This document shows, one piece after another, positions 1 to 7,932 of a stretch of 59,188 bases of DNA. Location of the stretch: contig NZ_JAACYI010000022.1 of assembly GCF_009996735.1 (NCBI RefSeq), positions 1 to 59,188 of the forward strand, read 5' to 3'. Below the pieces are notes generated by a model, which made no database searches, was not told the DNA's origin, and was given only the letters and a program-made list of their open reading frames with translations. Both the position numbers and the translations under genes were made by a program. Numbering within the stretch: position 1 is the first letter of the stretch; each line of letters opens with the position of its first letter. The DNA is from Cellulomonas sp. APG4. GTDB lineage: Bacteria > Actinomycetota > Actinomycetes > Actinomycetales > Cellulomonadaceae.

Positions 1-369
1 GCGGCGGAGGACCTGGACGTCCTGCGGGCGCGGGGGCGGACGGCGGCCGGTGAGCCGCTCGGCGAGATGGTGGGGGCCCTGCCCGCCGTCGTGCTCGTGC
101 TGGCGGCCCTGCTCGCGACCGCCCAGGCGGCGGTCGCGCACCTTCGCTGCGCGGACGCCGCTCGCGCCGGGGCACGCGCCGCGGCGGCAGGCGAGGCACC
201 TGACGAGATCGTGGCGGCCGCCCGGCGCGTGGGAGGCGACGATGCGGCCGTCGCCGTCCGGCCCGACGGCGCCTGGGTGGTGGTCGAGGTCTCGGCACCC
301 GTGGTCGGGTCGTGGTTCGCGGGTGCTCTCGAGGCCAGGGGCCGAGCGACCGCCTGGCGCGAACCGTGA
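1..369 (+). CDS. TadE-family minor pilin, 5' partial
   Basis: The frame is open from base 1 to the TGA at 367-369, so the true start is probably outside the window; the first ATG is at 67. The visible 122 residues hold one hydrophobic segment, beginning GALPAVVLVLAALL, right after a GEMV stretch that fits the glycine/glutamate prepilin-type junction of TadE-like proteins. A short extracytoplasmic part follows and ends in the WREP-like tail usual for the actinobacterial members. TadE-like pseudopilins belong to the Tad/Flp pilus export machine and sit in the cytoplasmic membrane. The next gene starts at the overlapping GTGA. Seen: open frame, membrane segment, overlap. Inferred: membership of a tad locus mostly to the left of the window. 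Confidence 0.75.
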   Translation, partial: AAEDLDVLRARGRTAAGEPLGEMVGALPAVVLVLAALLATAQAAVAHLRCADAARAGARAAAAGEAPDEIVAAARRVGGDDAAVAVRPDGAWVVVEVSAPVVGSWFAGALEARGRATAWREP

Positions 370-764
370 GCACCGGCCCCGATCCGCGCGACCGGGGCGC
401 CGGCACGGTGCTGGTGCTCGGCCTGGTGGCGGTGGTCGTCGTGCTCGCGCTGGGGATCGGTGCGCTCGCCGGGGCCCAGCATGCGCGCGGCGTCGCGCAG
501 GCCGCCGCCGACCTGGGCGCGCTCGCGGGCGCGCAGACGCTCGCGCTCCCGCCCGGGCTGCGGGCCGCCGACGGTTCCGGTGCCGCGACCGAGGCGTGCG
601 TGCTGGCCGAGGAGGTCGTGCGCCGCAACGGGGCCGAGCCGGTGGGCTGTGCGGTGGACGGGGCCGTCGTCACCGTCACGACGGCACGTCGCAGCGCCCT
701 CGGCCCCGCCCGGGCGCGTGCCCGCGCGGGGCCGGCATCGGCGCGCGACCGGGCCGCGCCACCC
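366..764 (+). CDS. TadE-like protein of the helicase/secretion neighbourhood; no in-frame stop found
   Basis: The GTG at 366-368 overlaps the TGA of the upstream pilin gene. Residues 1-12 are hydrophilic, then comes a membrane segment (GTVLVLGLVAVVVVLALG), an alanine-rich helix (ARGVAQAAADLGALAGAQ) and a short domain ending in GPARARARAGPA, which is where actinobacterial TadE-like proteins beside this helicase normally stop (about 120-130 residues). Here the frame has no stop until 3287, and no plus-strand frame has a stop between 369 and 969. The gene therefore has no ordinary 3' end and runs antisense into the helicase gene. The end given is nominal: the base before the helicase stop. The stop may have been lost by mutation, or there may be a long C-terminal extension. 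Function in Tad pilus assembly is inferred from family and context. Confidence 0.55.
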
Positions 765-3170
765 TCAGCCCTCGTGCGCGAGCACCGCGTCGAGCAGGCG
801 CAGGGCGCCGTCCTTGTCGAGCGGGGAGTTGCCGTTGCCGCACTTGGGCGACTGGACGCACGCCGGACAGCCCGAGCCGCAGCCGCAACCCTCGATGGCG
901 TCGCGCGTCGCGCGCAGCCACCGTGCACCCAGGTCGAAGCCGCGCTCGGCGAACCCGGCGCCGCCGGGGTAGGCGTCGTGGACGAAGACCGTCGCCGTCC
1001 CGGTGTCGTGGTGCAGCGCGGTCGAGACACCGCCCAGGTCCCACCGGTCGCACGTCGCGAGCAGGGGGAGGAGCCCGATCGCGGCGTGCTCTGCCGCGTG
1101 CAGCGAGCCGGGGACGTCGCCGTCGGCGAGACCGGCCTCGGCGAGCAGGTCCTCGGGAGCGGTCCACCACACCGCGGTGGTCCGCAGGGAGCGCGCGGGC
1201 AGGTCGAGCACCTCGGCGCCCACGACGGTCATCTCGGGGAGCCGGCGTCGCTGGTAGCCCACCGTCTGATGGGTCACCTCGACGGGACCGAACCCCCACG
1301 TGACGGGCCCGGTGCGGCGCTCGGCGCGCACGCCGAGCACGTCGATCGAGGTGACCCAGCGCGACCACGTGCCGTAGTCGACGGGCCGCGGGTCGACGAG
1401 CGCGACCGAGCCCTCGAGGTCGAGGTCGGCGACCACGAAGGTCGCGCCCTGGTGCACGTAGACCGCCCCCGGGTGCACGGTCGAGTCCGCGGCACCGGCG
1501 TCGACCGTGCCCAGCAGGCGTCCCGTGGTGCGCTCGACCACGCGCACAGGGTCGCCGCCGGCTCCACGCAGGTCCGTCAGACGGGTCGCGGGCTGGTCGT
1601 GCGTCCAGTACCAGCCCGAGCTGCGGCGCCGCAGGGCGCCGCGGTCCACGAGCGTGCCGAGCAGGTCCTCGGTGCCGGGGCCGAAGAGCTCGAGGTCCTG
1701 CGTGCGCAGCGGGACCTCCTGCGCGGCCGCGCACAGGTGCGGGCCCAGCACGTAGGGGTTCGAGGGGTCGAAGACGGTCGCCTCGACCGGCGTCGCGAAG
1801 ATCGCCTCCGGATGGTGGACCAGGTAGGTGTCGAGCGGGTCCTCACGCCCGACGAGCACCACCAGGCCGTCGGCGCCCGCGCGCCCGGCCCGGCCCGCCT
1901 GCTGCCACAGCGAGACGCGCGTGCCCGGCCATCCGGCGACGAGCACCGCGTCGAGACCGGAGATGTCGACGCCCAGCTCGAGCGCGTTGGTCGTCGCGAG
2001 CGCACGCAGCTCGCCGGTGCGGATGCCCTGCTCGAGCGCCCGACGCTCCTCGGGCAGGTAGCCGCCGCGGTAGGCGGCCACGTGTGCGCCGAGGCCGGGT
2101 CGCACCTGCTCGAGGTGGCGCCGCACCTGGTCGGCGACGGACTCGGCTCCGCGCCGCGAGCGCGTGAAGGCCAGCGTCCGGGCCCCCGCGACCACGAGGT
2201 CGGCGAGCAGGTCGGCCACCTCGGCCGTCGCGGTGCGGTGCGCCGGGGCTGTCGGTGCCTCGGGGCCGTCGGTCGTCTCGGCGTGCGGGTCGTCGTCGGG
2301 CGCCGGCGGTGTCGCCCCCGCCAGCTCGGGGGGCTGCCACAGCGCGAAGGCCTTGCGGCCCTGCGGCGAGCCGTCCTCGGTCACCGCGACGACGTCGTCC
2401 TCGGGCACGCCGAGCAGGCGGGCCGCCGACGTCGCGGGCTGGGCCGTGGTCGCGGACGCCAGGACGAACGTCGGTGCGGCCCCGTGGTGGGTCGCGACCC
2501 GACGGAGGCGGCGGAGCACGGCGGCCACGTGCGCACCGAAGACCCCCCGGAACGCGTGGGACTCGTCGAGCACCACGAGGTGCAGGGAGCGCAGCAGGCG
2601 AGCCCATCGGTGGTGACCGGGCAGGAGCGAGAAGTGCAGGAAGTCCGGGTTGGTGAGAACGACGTCGGCGTGGTCCTGGATCCATCCGCGCTCGGTCGTG
2701 CTCGTGTCCCCGTCGCACGTGGCCGGGCGCACGTCGCGGACGCCTGCGTCCGCGAGGAGACGCTCGAGCCCCGCGAGCTGGTCGGCCGCGAGCGCCTTCG
2801 TCGGGCTGAGGTACAGCACGGACGGCCGCCGGACGGCGGCGATCGCGGGCGCGTCGTCCCCCTGGGGGGCTCCCGCACGCACCGCGGTCAACGCCGGGAG
2901 CCAGAACGCGAGGGACTTGCCCGATCCCGTCGAGGTCGCGAGGACGGTGTGCCTGCCCGCGCGGATGGCCTCGGCGGCCTCGACCTGGTGCACCCACGGC
3001 TCGGCCACGCCGCGCGCCCGGTACCCGGCGACCACGTCGGCGTCGGCCCACGCGGGCCACGGCGCGGCTCGCCCGGGGCGGGCGGGGAGGTGCTCGACGT
3101 GCGTCAGCCGGTCGGCGCGGCGCCCTCCGGCGAGCAGCACGTCGAGCAGTGCCGCACCCGTCCCGTCCAC
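765..3170 (-). CDS. DEAD/DEAH-box helicase with C-terminal Cys cluster (MrfA/YprA-like, DUF1998)
   Basis: An 801-residue superfamily 2 helicase. Motif I is TSTGSGKS (residues 79-86), motif II is DESH within [11 protein letters not shown], motif III is SATT, and the second RecA fold carries [25 protein letters not shown] and [10 protein letters not shown]. The C-terminus has a metal-binding type Cys cluster (Cys762, 764, 768, 771, 777), the DUF1998/MZB module of Bacillus MrfA, a 3'-5' helicase in mitomycin-type lesion repair. It is the DECH-box helicase known to neighbour tad/secretion genes in actinobacteria. A longer frame starts at 3284, but the GTG at 3170 begins the conserved [13 protein letters not shown] and keeps the gene clear of the STAS promoter, so I chose it. 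A repair role is inferred from the family. Confidence 0.9.
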   Translation of the reverse strand: MDGTGAALLDVLLAGGRRADRLTHVEHLPARPGRAAPWPAWADADVVAGYRARGVAEPWVHQVEAAEAIRAGRHTVLATSTGSGKSLAFWLPALTAVRAGAPQGDDAPAIAAVRRPSVLYLSPTKALAADQLAGLERLLADAGVRDVRPATCDGDTSTTERGWIQDHADVVLTNPDFLHFSLLPGHHRWARLLRSLHLVVLDESHAFRGVFGAHVAAVLRRLRRVATHHGAAPTFVLASATTAQPATSAARLLGVPEDDVVAVTEDGSPQGRKAFALWQPPELAGATPPAPDDDPHAETTDGPEAPTAPAHRTATAEVADLLADLVVAGARTLAFTRSRRGAESVADQVRRHLEQVRPGLGAHVAAYRGGYLPEERRALEQGIRTGELRALATTNALELGVDISGLDAVLVAGWPGTRVSLWQQAGRAGRAGADGLVVLVGREDPLDTYLVHHPEAIFATPVEATVFDPSNPYVLGPHLCAAAQEVPLRTQDLELFGPGTEDLLGTLVDRGALRRRSSGWYWTHDQPATRLTDLRGAGGDPVRVVERTTGRLLGTVDAGAADSTVHPGAVYVHQGATFVVADLDLEGSVALVDPRPVDYGTWSRWVTSIDVLGVRAERRTGPVTWGFGPVEVTHQTVGYQRRRLPEMTVVGAEVLDLPARSLRTTAVWWTAPEDLLAEAGLADGDVPGSLHAAEHAAIGLLPLLATCDRWDLGGVSTALHHDTGTATVFVHDAYPGGAGFAERGFDLGARWLRATRDAIEGCGCGSGCPACVQSPKCGNGNSPLDKDGALRLLDAVLAHEG

Positions 3171-3319
3171 GCCCCCGATCCTCGCACCGTGGACGGACGA
3201 CGGCCCGGGGCGGGACCCGTGGCAGCATTCGGGGTGCCGTGCCCGGGCGGTTCGCGCCGCCGATGTCCGCGGTCTTTGGTTCAATGAGGGTTCCGAGCAG
3301 GTGGCTAGAGGAGGCCGGT

Positions 3320-3658
3320 GTGGACGTGTCCGTCACGAGCCGTGCGAGCGGCGACCGAACGGTGGTCGACGTCACGGGCGAGATCGACGTCTACACCGCG
3401 CCCGCGCTGCGCGAGGAGCTGACCTCGCTCATCGACAACGAGAACACCGACCTGGTGGTGGACCTCACGGCCGTGAGCTTCATGGACTCGACCGGCCTCG
3501 GCGTGCTCGTGGGCGCGCTCAAGAAGGTGCGCACCCTCGGTGGCGACCTCCGCCTCGTGATCGACCAGGAGAAGATCCTCAAGGTCTTCCGCATCACCGC
3601 ACTCACGCAGGTGTTCACGATCCACACCACGCTCGACGAGGCCCTCGCGCACGAGTAG
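3320..3658 (+). CDS. STAS-domain anti-sigma factor antagonist
   Basis: 112 residues, one STAS domain over the whole length. [19 protein letters not shown] is the N-terminal strand-helix, and [10 protein letters not shown] carries the serine that a partner anti-sigma kinase phosphorylates. The unphosphorylated form of such proteins (SpoIIAA, RsbV, BldG) binds the kinase and frees the sigma factor. The GTG at 3320 is chosen because AGAGGAGG lies five bases upstream (3307-3314). Longer in-frame starts (such as 3149) would add non-STAS sequence antisense to the helicase. No kinase is adjacent; an RsbW-like ATPase lies at 35523-36059. The gene is single and ends before strong hairpins. Confidence 0.92.
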   Translation: MDVSVTSRASGDRTVVDVTGEIDVYTAPALREELTSLIDNENTDLVVDLTAVSFMDSTGLGVLVGALKKVRTLGGDLRLVIDQEKILKVFRITALTQVFTIHTTLDEALAHE

Positions 3659-3665
3659 GCCGCGC

Positions 3666-3713
3666 GGCCCCCATGGGGCCAGGCCGTGCACCCCCGCCCT
3701 CCCCCTGCGGGGG
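3666..3713. terminator. Tandem hairpins between convergent genes
   Basis: Two GC-rich inverted repeats follow each other: GGCCCC/GGGGCC with a CAT loop (3666-3680), and CCCCCGC/GCGGGGG (3691-3697 and 3707-3713). They sit between the stop codons of the STAS gene and the convergent membrane-protein gene, so they may serve both. There is no T-tract, as is common in actinobacteria. Confidence 0.6.
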
Positions 3714-3736
3714 CGGGGCTGCTCAGCCGCGAGGGG

Positions 3737-5020
3737 TCACCAGGGGGCGATCGTGGTGGCCCAGGGGCCGCCCAGCACCGTGCCGGGGCGCGTCCCGCCG
3801 TCGTCCGTGCGCACGTCGACGACGTCCCAGACGTAGAGGTCGTACGTGCTCCCCACGGTGATGGGGACGCCGTCGACCGTCCGGGCCCCGCCGTCGAACC
3901 GTTGGCAGCCGTCCCACCACTGCCACACCTCGGCCGGGAACGGGCCCTGCGCGGTGTCGATCGTCTCGGGGGACGCGTAGCCCTGGCGTGCCACACCGGT
4001 CACCACCGCCCCGTCGTCGTCCACGAGGAAGGCGCGCAGGTGCTGGGGCGCGGAGGCGACCACCCGGTCGCCGGTGGCCGTGAGCGTGACCGGCGCGGCC
4101 ACCCCGGCCTCGCTCGTGCTCGCGACCGCGGCCGGGTCCAGCTCGGCCCGCAGCGCCGGCTCACCGATCCGCGCGAGCACGTCGTCCAGCTTCTCGCCGC
4201 AGACCGGCGCGCCGGCCGGGACCGCCCACGGGTCGTGCTGCTCGGCCCCCACGCCCAGCACCACCGGCGCGAGCTCGGTCACCTCGGCGTCGGCACCCGG
4301 GTCGCCGGCCACCCACGGCTGCTCGCCCGGCCCGTGCACCGCGAAGACCCGGTACTCGCCCGCGAGCGGCTGCCCGGTGCGGCAGTCGACGGCGTCGCGC
4401 ACGCCCGCGAGGTTGGTGCCCGTGCCGTCCTTGAGCGGGATCGGCGGCTCGTCGGTCGGCTCGTCCCACAGCGCCACCGTGCCCGCGTCGTCCACGAGGA
4501 ACGTGTGCTGACCGGTCGTCGGCGCGCCCTCGGTGTCGAGCGCCTGGCCGGGCACCTCGGGCACGGCCGTGACGTCGATCAGTGCCCACGACTCGCCGAG
4601 CCCGGGCGTGAACAGGTCGTTGGCATCCGGGCCCCCGTGCAGCACCTGGCCGGTGAGCTCGACCCGTGGTCCGTCGGTGGGTGTGAGGGCGAAGGGCTCA
4701 CCGCACGGTGCCTCGCCCGGGACCCAGCCCGGCACGAGGTCGGTCGCGGGGGCCGGCAGGGCGTCGGCCGACGGTGCGGGCGACGCGGTGGGCGCAGGCG
4801 CCGTCGCCGGTCCCGCGGGCGGCGTGGGGGCTGTGAGCAGCGCGTTCGCGCCCACGGCCACCGACCCCGCGGCGGCGACCCCGACGGCCGAGGTCATGGT
4901 GGTGCGCGCGGCACGACGGCGGTGCAGACGCGTCAGCACGCGCTCCACCGGGACGGCGTCGGCCTCGCGGCCGGCCGCGCCGGCGATGTCCTCGAGCGCG
5001 CGCTCCAGGTCGATCCTCAT
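3737..5020 (-). CDS. Single-pass membrane protein coupled to an ECF sigma factor (putative anti-sigma/sensor), paralogue 1
   Basis: 427 residues: a basic cytoplasmic N-terminus (1-40, starting MRIDLERALEDIAG and ending RRRAAR), a membrane segment at about 42-63, a Pro/Ala/Thr linker, then a large extracytoplasmic domain. That domain has cysteines in CGE/CGEK contexts and the motif DCRTGQPLAGEYRVFA. Its ATG (5020-5018) overlaps the TGA of the sigma gene as ATGA, and AAGGAG lies upstream inside the sigma gene. The layout fits a membrane-bound partner controlling the sigma factor, but no zinc anti-sigma motif (HxxxCxxC) is present. A paralogue with the same plan is at 7933-9174. The function as anti-sigma is inference from coupling and topology. 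Confidence 0.75.
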   Translation of the reverse strand: MRIDLERALEDIAGAAGREADAVPVERVLTRLHRRRAARTTMTSAVGVAAAGSVAVGANALLTAPTPPAGPATAPAPTASPAPSADALPAPATDLVPGWVPGEAPCGEPFALTPTDGPRVELTGQVLHGGPDANDLFTPGLGESWALIDVTAVPEVPGQALDTEGAPTTGQHTFLVDDAGTVALWDEPTDEPPIPLKDGTGTNLAGVRDAVDCRTGQPLAGEYRVFAVHGPGEQPWVAGDPGADAEVTELAPVVLGVGAEQHDPWAVPAGAPVCGEKLDDVLARIGEPALRAELDPAAVASTSEAGVAAPVTLTATGDRVVASAPQHLRAFLVDDDGAVVTGVARQGYASPETIDTAQGPFPAEVWQWWDGCQRFDGGARTVDGVPITVGSTYDLYVWDVVDVRTDDGGTRPGTVLGGPWATTIAPW

Positions 5021-5568
5021 GGACGAGCTCCTTCGACGGTGACGACCTCGGTCGGGGTCATGGGGGTCACGGGACCCAGCAGTGCCTCCATGCGGTGCAC
5101 GGCGACGTTGAGGTAGCGCTTGACGGTGCCGTCCGCGAGCCCCAGCCGCTCGGCGATCTCGGGCACGGTGAGGTCGTCGTAGAACCGCAGCACCACGCAC
5201 GCGCGCTGCTGGGGCGGCAGCGACGCGAGCGCCACCTGCACGTCCACGCGCCGCGTGGCGCCGTCCTCGTGGCCGTCGTGCCGGTCCGCCCGGGCGAGCA
5301 GGTGCCGCAGCTCGAGCCAGTGCCGCCGTCGGCGGTAGCCGTCGATGTAGAGCGTGAGGATCGCGCGGCGCACGTACGCCTCGGCGGCGCCCGCCTCGAA
5401 GGTGCGCGGCCGCACGAAGACCTTCACGAGGGCGTCCTGGACCAGGTCCTCGGCGTCGAGCAGGTCCCCCGTGAGCAGGTACGCGTACCCGGTGAGCGCC
5501 TTGCCGCGCTCGCGAGCCAGCGTGGTCATGGCCTCGTCGGCCCGGCGCCGCCGCACCCGCGCGTCCAT
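5017..5568 (-). CDS. ECF RNA polymerase sigma factor, SigE-family type, paralogue 1
   Basis: 183 residues. Region 2 runs from the N-terminus through LLTGDLLDAEDLVQDALVKVF and the DNA-melting stretch AYVRRAILTLYIDGYRRRR. Region 4 is LPPQQRACVVLRFYDDLTVPEIAERLGLADGTVKRY, split here as LPPQQRACVVLRF then the helix-turn-helix EIAERLGLADGTVKRY. Such ECF factors direct RNA polymerase to a small stress regulon. The ATG at 5568 has GGGGG four bases upstream; longer starts lack a site. It overlaps the next gene by ATGA, giving translational coupling to the membrane protein. It is clearly paralogous to the sigma gene at 9171-9725 (shared GYAYLL, AEDLVQDALVK, RACVVLRFY, GTVKRY/GAVKRY). Confidence 0.92.
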   Translation of the reverse strand: MDARVRRRRADEAMTTLARERGKALTGYAYLLTGDLLDAEDLVQDALVKVFVRPRTFEAGAAEAYVRRAILTLYIDGYRRRRHWLELRHLLARADRHDGHEDGATRRVDVQVALASLPPQQRACVVLRFYDDLTVPEIAERLGLADGTVKRYLNVAVHRMEALLGPVTPMTPTEVVTVEGARP

Positions 5569-5622
5569 CGGTCCCCCTGTCCGGGGCGGGCACCCGGGTG
5601 GTGCGGCCCTCACTCACACAAA

Positions 5623-5662
5623 CGGCCGGGCGCCCGGAAACGTTGTGTCCGGGGCCCGGCCG
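5623..5662 (-). terminator. Hairpin after the SDR gene
   Basis: CGGCCGGG (5623-5630) pairs with CCCGGCCG (5655-5662), with a further CCGG/CCGG pairing inside. It lies 25 bases past the stop of the SDR gene and ahead of the sigma gene, so it probably ends the SDR transcript. Confidence 0.6.
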
Positions 5663-5687
5663 ACCGCGTGCGAGCGTGAGCGTGGGG

Positions 5688-6575
5688 TCAGGGCATCATC
5701 TTCCCGCCGGCCACGCCGAGGCGCTGGCCGGTGGTGTAGCTCGACTCCTGGCTCGCGAAGAACACGAACGCCGGGGCGAGCTCGGCGGGCTGGCCCGGAC
5801 GGCCCTCCGGCGTGTCCTCGCCGAACTGCTCGACCTTGCCCTCGGGCATCGTGGCCGGGATGAGCGGGGTCCAGATCGGCCCGGGTGCCACGGTGTTGAC
5901 CCGGATGCCGCGCTCGCCGAGCTGCTGCGCGAGGCCGCGCGTGAAGTTGATGATCCCGGCCTTCGAGGTCGCGTAGTCGAGCAGCTGCGGGCTCGGCTGG
6001 TAGCCCTGGATGGACGACACGTTGATGATCGAGCCGCCCTCCTTCATGTGGGCCAGCGCCGCCTTGGTCAGCCAGAAGAGCGCGTAGATGTTGGTCTTCA
6101 TCACGCGGTCGAGCTGCTCGGTGGTGATGTCGAAGATCCCGCCGGGCTGGGCCATCTGGTACGCGGCGTTGTTGACGAGCACGTCGACGCCGCCGAGCTC
6201 ACGCACCGCGGTGTCGACGATGTCCTGGCAGTGCGCCTCGACGCGGATGTCACCCGGCACGAGGACGGCGGTGCGCCCCGCGTCGCGCACGTGGCCCGCG
6301 GTGATCTGCGCGTCCTCCTCCTCCTCGGGAAGGTACGAGATCAGCACGTCGGCGCCCTCGCGCGAGAACGCGATCGCGACCGCGCGACCGATCCCGGAGT
6401 CGCCGCCGGTGATGATCGCCTTCTTGCCCTCGAGGCGACCCGAGCCCTCGTAGGTCTCCTCGCCGTGGTCGGGCTTCTCGTCCATCTGCGACGTGAGGCC
6501 CGGGTGCGGGATGTTGTCGCTCTCGGGCGTGCCGTGCTGGCTGGTCGGGTCCTGCGGGGTCGTCTGGTCGGTCAT
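5688..6575 (-). CDS. SDR-family NAD(P)-dependent oxidoreductase, general-stress type
   Basis: 295 residues. An acidic, hydrophilic N-terminal extension (1-48, containing TTPQDPTSQHGTPESD) precedes a classical short-chain dehydrogenase fold: cofactor loop TGGDSGIG, NNAA, catalytic Ser in INVSSIQG and YxxxK as YATSK, then the PGPIWTPL loop. The extension and the sequence around it match the YghA/YhdF-like group often linked with general stress. Substrate unknown. ATG at 6575 preceded by GAGGAG at suitable distance. It stands alone between the HAD gene upstream (52 bases) and a terminator. Confidence 0.88.
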   Translation of the reverse strand: MTDQTTPQDPTSQHGTPESDNIPHPGLTSQMDEKPDHGEETYEGSGRLEGKKAIITGGDSGIGRAVAIAFSREGADVLISYLPEEEEDAQITAGHVRDAGRTAVLVPGDIRVEAHCQDIVDTAVRELGGVDVLVNNAAYQMAQPGGIFDITTEQLDRVMKTNIYALFWLTKAALAHMKEGGSIINVSSIQGYQPSPQLLDYATSKAGIINFTRGLAQQLGERGIRVNTVAPGPIWTPLIPATMPEGKVEQFGEDTPEGRPGQPAELAPAFVFFASQESSYTTGQRLGVAGGKMMP

Positions 6576-6627
6576 GGTCGTCTCCTCGTCTGGGGTGGTC
6601 TCGGGCGGCTCGGCGTCGGCCGCGAGG

Positions 6628-7344
6628 TCAGGGGCTGGTCCAGGTGCCGGCCAGCGGGCTGTCGTCGAGGCCGTCGAGGAGGGCCGCGACGTCCCGGTAG
6701 ACGGCGACCGCGCCGGCCTCGAGGAGCTCGTGCTCGCTCGTCCCGCCCGTCAGCACGGCGACGCAGCGGACGCCCGCGCGCGCGGCCGCGGCGACGTCCC
6801 ACGCGGTGTCGCCCACCATCACCGCGCGCGAGGCGGGCACGTCGGCGACCTCGAGGGCGTTGCGGACCAGGTCGGGTGCCGGCTTGGCGGCCTCGACGTC
6901 GCTGGCCGAGGTGATCCCGGTGAGCACGTCGTCGAGGTCGAGCGCCGCGCGCAGGTGCTCGACCTCGGCCGGTCCGGCAGACGTGGCGAGGACGGCCCGG
7001 GCCCCGCGCTCGGCCACCGCGGCGACCAGCTCCCTGGCCCCGGGGAGCACGCGCTGCAGGTCGCCGAGCTCGGCGTACCGCGCCGAGTGCGCCTCCTTGA
7101 CCTCCGCGCCGATGTGGTCGGCGTCGTCGGCGCCGAGCAGCTCCTCGAGCAGCAGGCCCGAACCCATCCCGATGGCGCGATGGACCCGCCAGGCGTCCAC
7201 GGGTCGCCCGGCCGCGTGGAACGCCTGGACCCATGCGTGCACGTGCAGGTAGTTCGAGTCGACCAGCGTGCCGTCGATGTCGAAGAGCACCGCGCCGGGG
7301 TCCGTGCTGGGCGCGTCGGGCGGGGGCGTCTGGTCCGGGGTCAC
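6628..7344 (-). CDS. HAD-superfamily hydrolase (beta-phosphoglucomutase/phosphoglycolate phosphatase-like)
   Basis: 238 residues. Motif I FDIDGTLVDSN has both catalytic aspartates, motif II is the threonine/serine of VLATSAGP, motif III the lysine of AAKPAPDLV, and motif IV MVGDTAWD. The helical cap lies between motifs I and II (MGSGLLLEELLG). Members dephosphorylate small sugar or glycolate phosphates; the substrate cannot be told here. The GTG at 7344 is preceded at six bases by TAGGAC (7356-7351 on the minus strand), close to the leaderless promoter pattern seen elsewhere. The SDR gene follows after 52 bases. Confidence 0.87.
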   Translation of the reverse strand: MTPDQTPPPDAPSTDPGAVLFDIDGTLVDSNYLHVHAWVQAFHAAGRPVDAWRVHRAIGMGSGLLLEELLGADDADHIGAEVKEAHSARYAELGDLQRVLPGARELVAAVAERGARAVLATSAGPAEVEHLRAALDLDDVLTGITSASDVEAAKPAPDLVRNALEVADVPASRAVMVGDTAWDVAAAARAGVRCVAVLTGGTSEHELLEAGAVAVYRDVAALLDGLDDSPLAGTWTSP

Positions 7345-7394
7345 CCGACAGTCCTAACCCGAGACCGGCGGCGGCGCGCGTCGAGCCGGACGTC

Positions 7395-7883
7395 CTACCA
7401 GCCGCGGGTGCCGGGGCCGCCCTTGAAGGGCCCGACGACGCGCCGGGTGATCCAGCCGCCGTAGAACCCGCCCTCCTGGGGCGTGACGATCTCGCCGTCG
7501 ACCGTGCACCTGTCGACCGCTCCGGGCATGACGGCGTACGCGTCCGCGAGCACCTCGTACCCGGGGGAGGGCGAGGGGTAGGTCCAGGCGGCACGGGGCG
7601 CGACGACATCGCCCGCCACGAGGTCGCAGTACGCGGCGGTGCCCTTCCACTCGCATCACGTGCTGCCCTCGACCGGCCGCAGCGCGCCGGGCACGAAGGC
7701 CGCGCGCGGCAGGTAGTACGTGGGCGGGTGGCTCGTCTCGAGCACGCGCCAGGACGTCGTCGTGCGGGCCACGACCGTGCCGCCGAGCACCACCTCGACG
7801 AGCTCGGTGCTCTCCTCGACCCGCGGTGGGCGCGGGTAGTCCCACACCGACTCCTGGCCGGGGCCCGGCTCGACTCTGCGCAC
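7395..7883 (-). pseudogene. DUF427-domain protein interrupted by an in-frame TGA
   Basis: Read from the GTG at 7883, the frame gives a normal N-terminal DUF427 half (VWDYPRPPRVE, SWRVLETSHPPTYYLP), then a TGA at codon 76 (7658-7656), then the same frame continues with CEWKGTAAY and FYGGWITRRVVGPFKGGPGT to a TAG at 7395. The family has an aromatic residue just before CEWKG, so a TGG-to-TGA change (one base, 7656) would explain it. Total frame 162 codons, the usual family length. TACGCT at 7895-7890 sits six bases before the start. No frameshift is needed; this is either a true nonsense mutation or a base error. Confidence 0.8.
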
Positions 7884-7889
7884 GTCGGG

Positions 7890-7895
7890 AGCGTA
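7890..7895 (-). promoter_or_regulatory. Leaderless -10 box (TACGCT) of the DUF427 gene
   Basis: TACGCT on the minus strand with exactly six bases to the GTG at 7883. Confidence 0.55.
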
Positions 7896-7932
7896 GGTCG
7901 CGGCGGGCCGGGCCGCGCGCGCACGCGCCCGA

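Noticed and set aside
972-3287. Plus-strand open frame through the helicase gene continuing from the TadE-like gene
   Set aside because: The translation is low-complexity Arg/Ala/Gly without domains and mirrors the helicase codons; treated only as a missing-stop observation.
5021-5617. Minus-strand extension of the membrane protein frame upstream of its ATG (to 5617)
   Set aside because: The upstream part is the sigma gene in another frame; the ATGA overlap and AAGGAG site fix the start at 5020.
7656-7658. TGA in the DUF427 gene as a selenocysteine codon
   Set aside because: The family has an aromatic residue there, no SECIS-like stem is evident just downstream and no sec genes are in view; a nonsense change is simpler.
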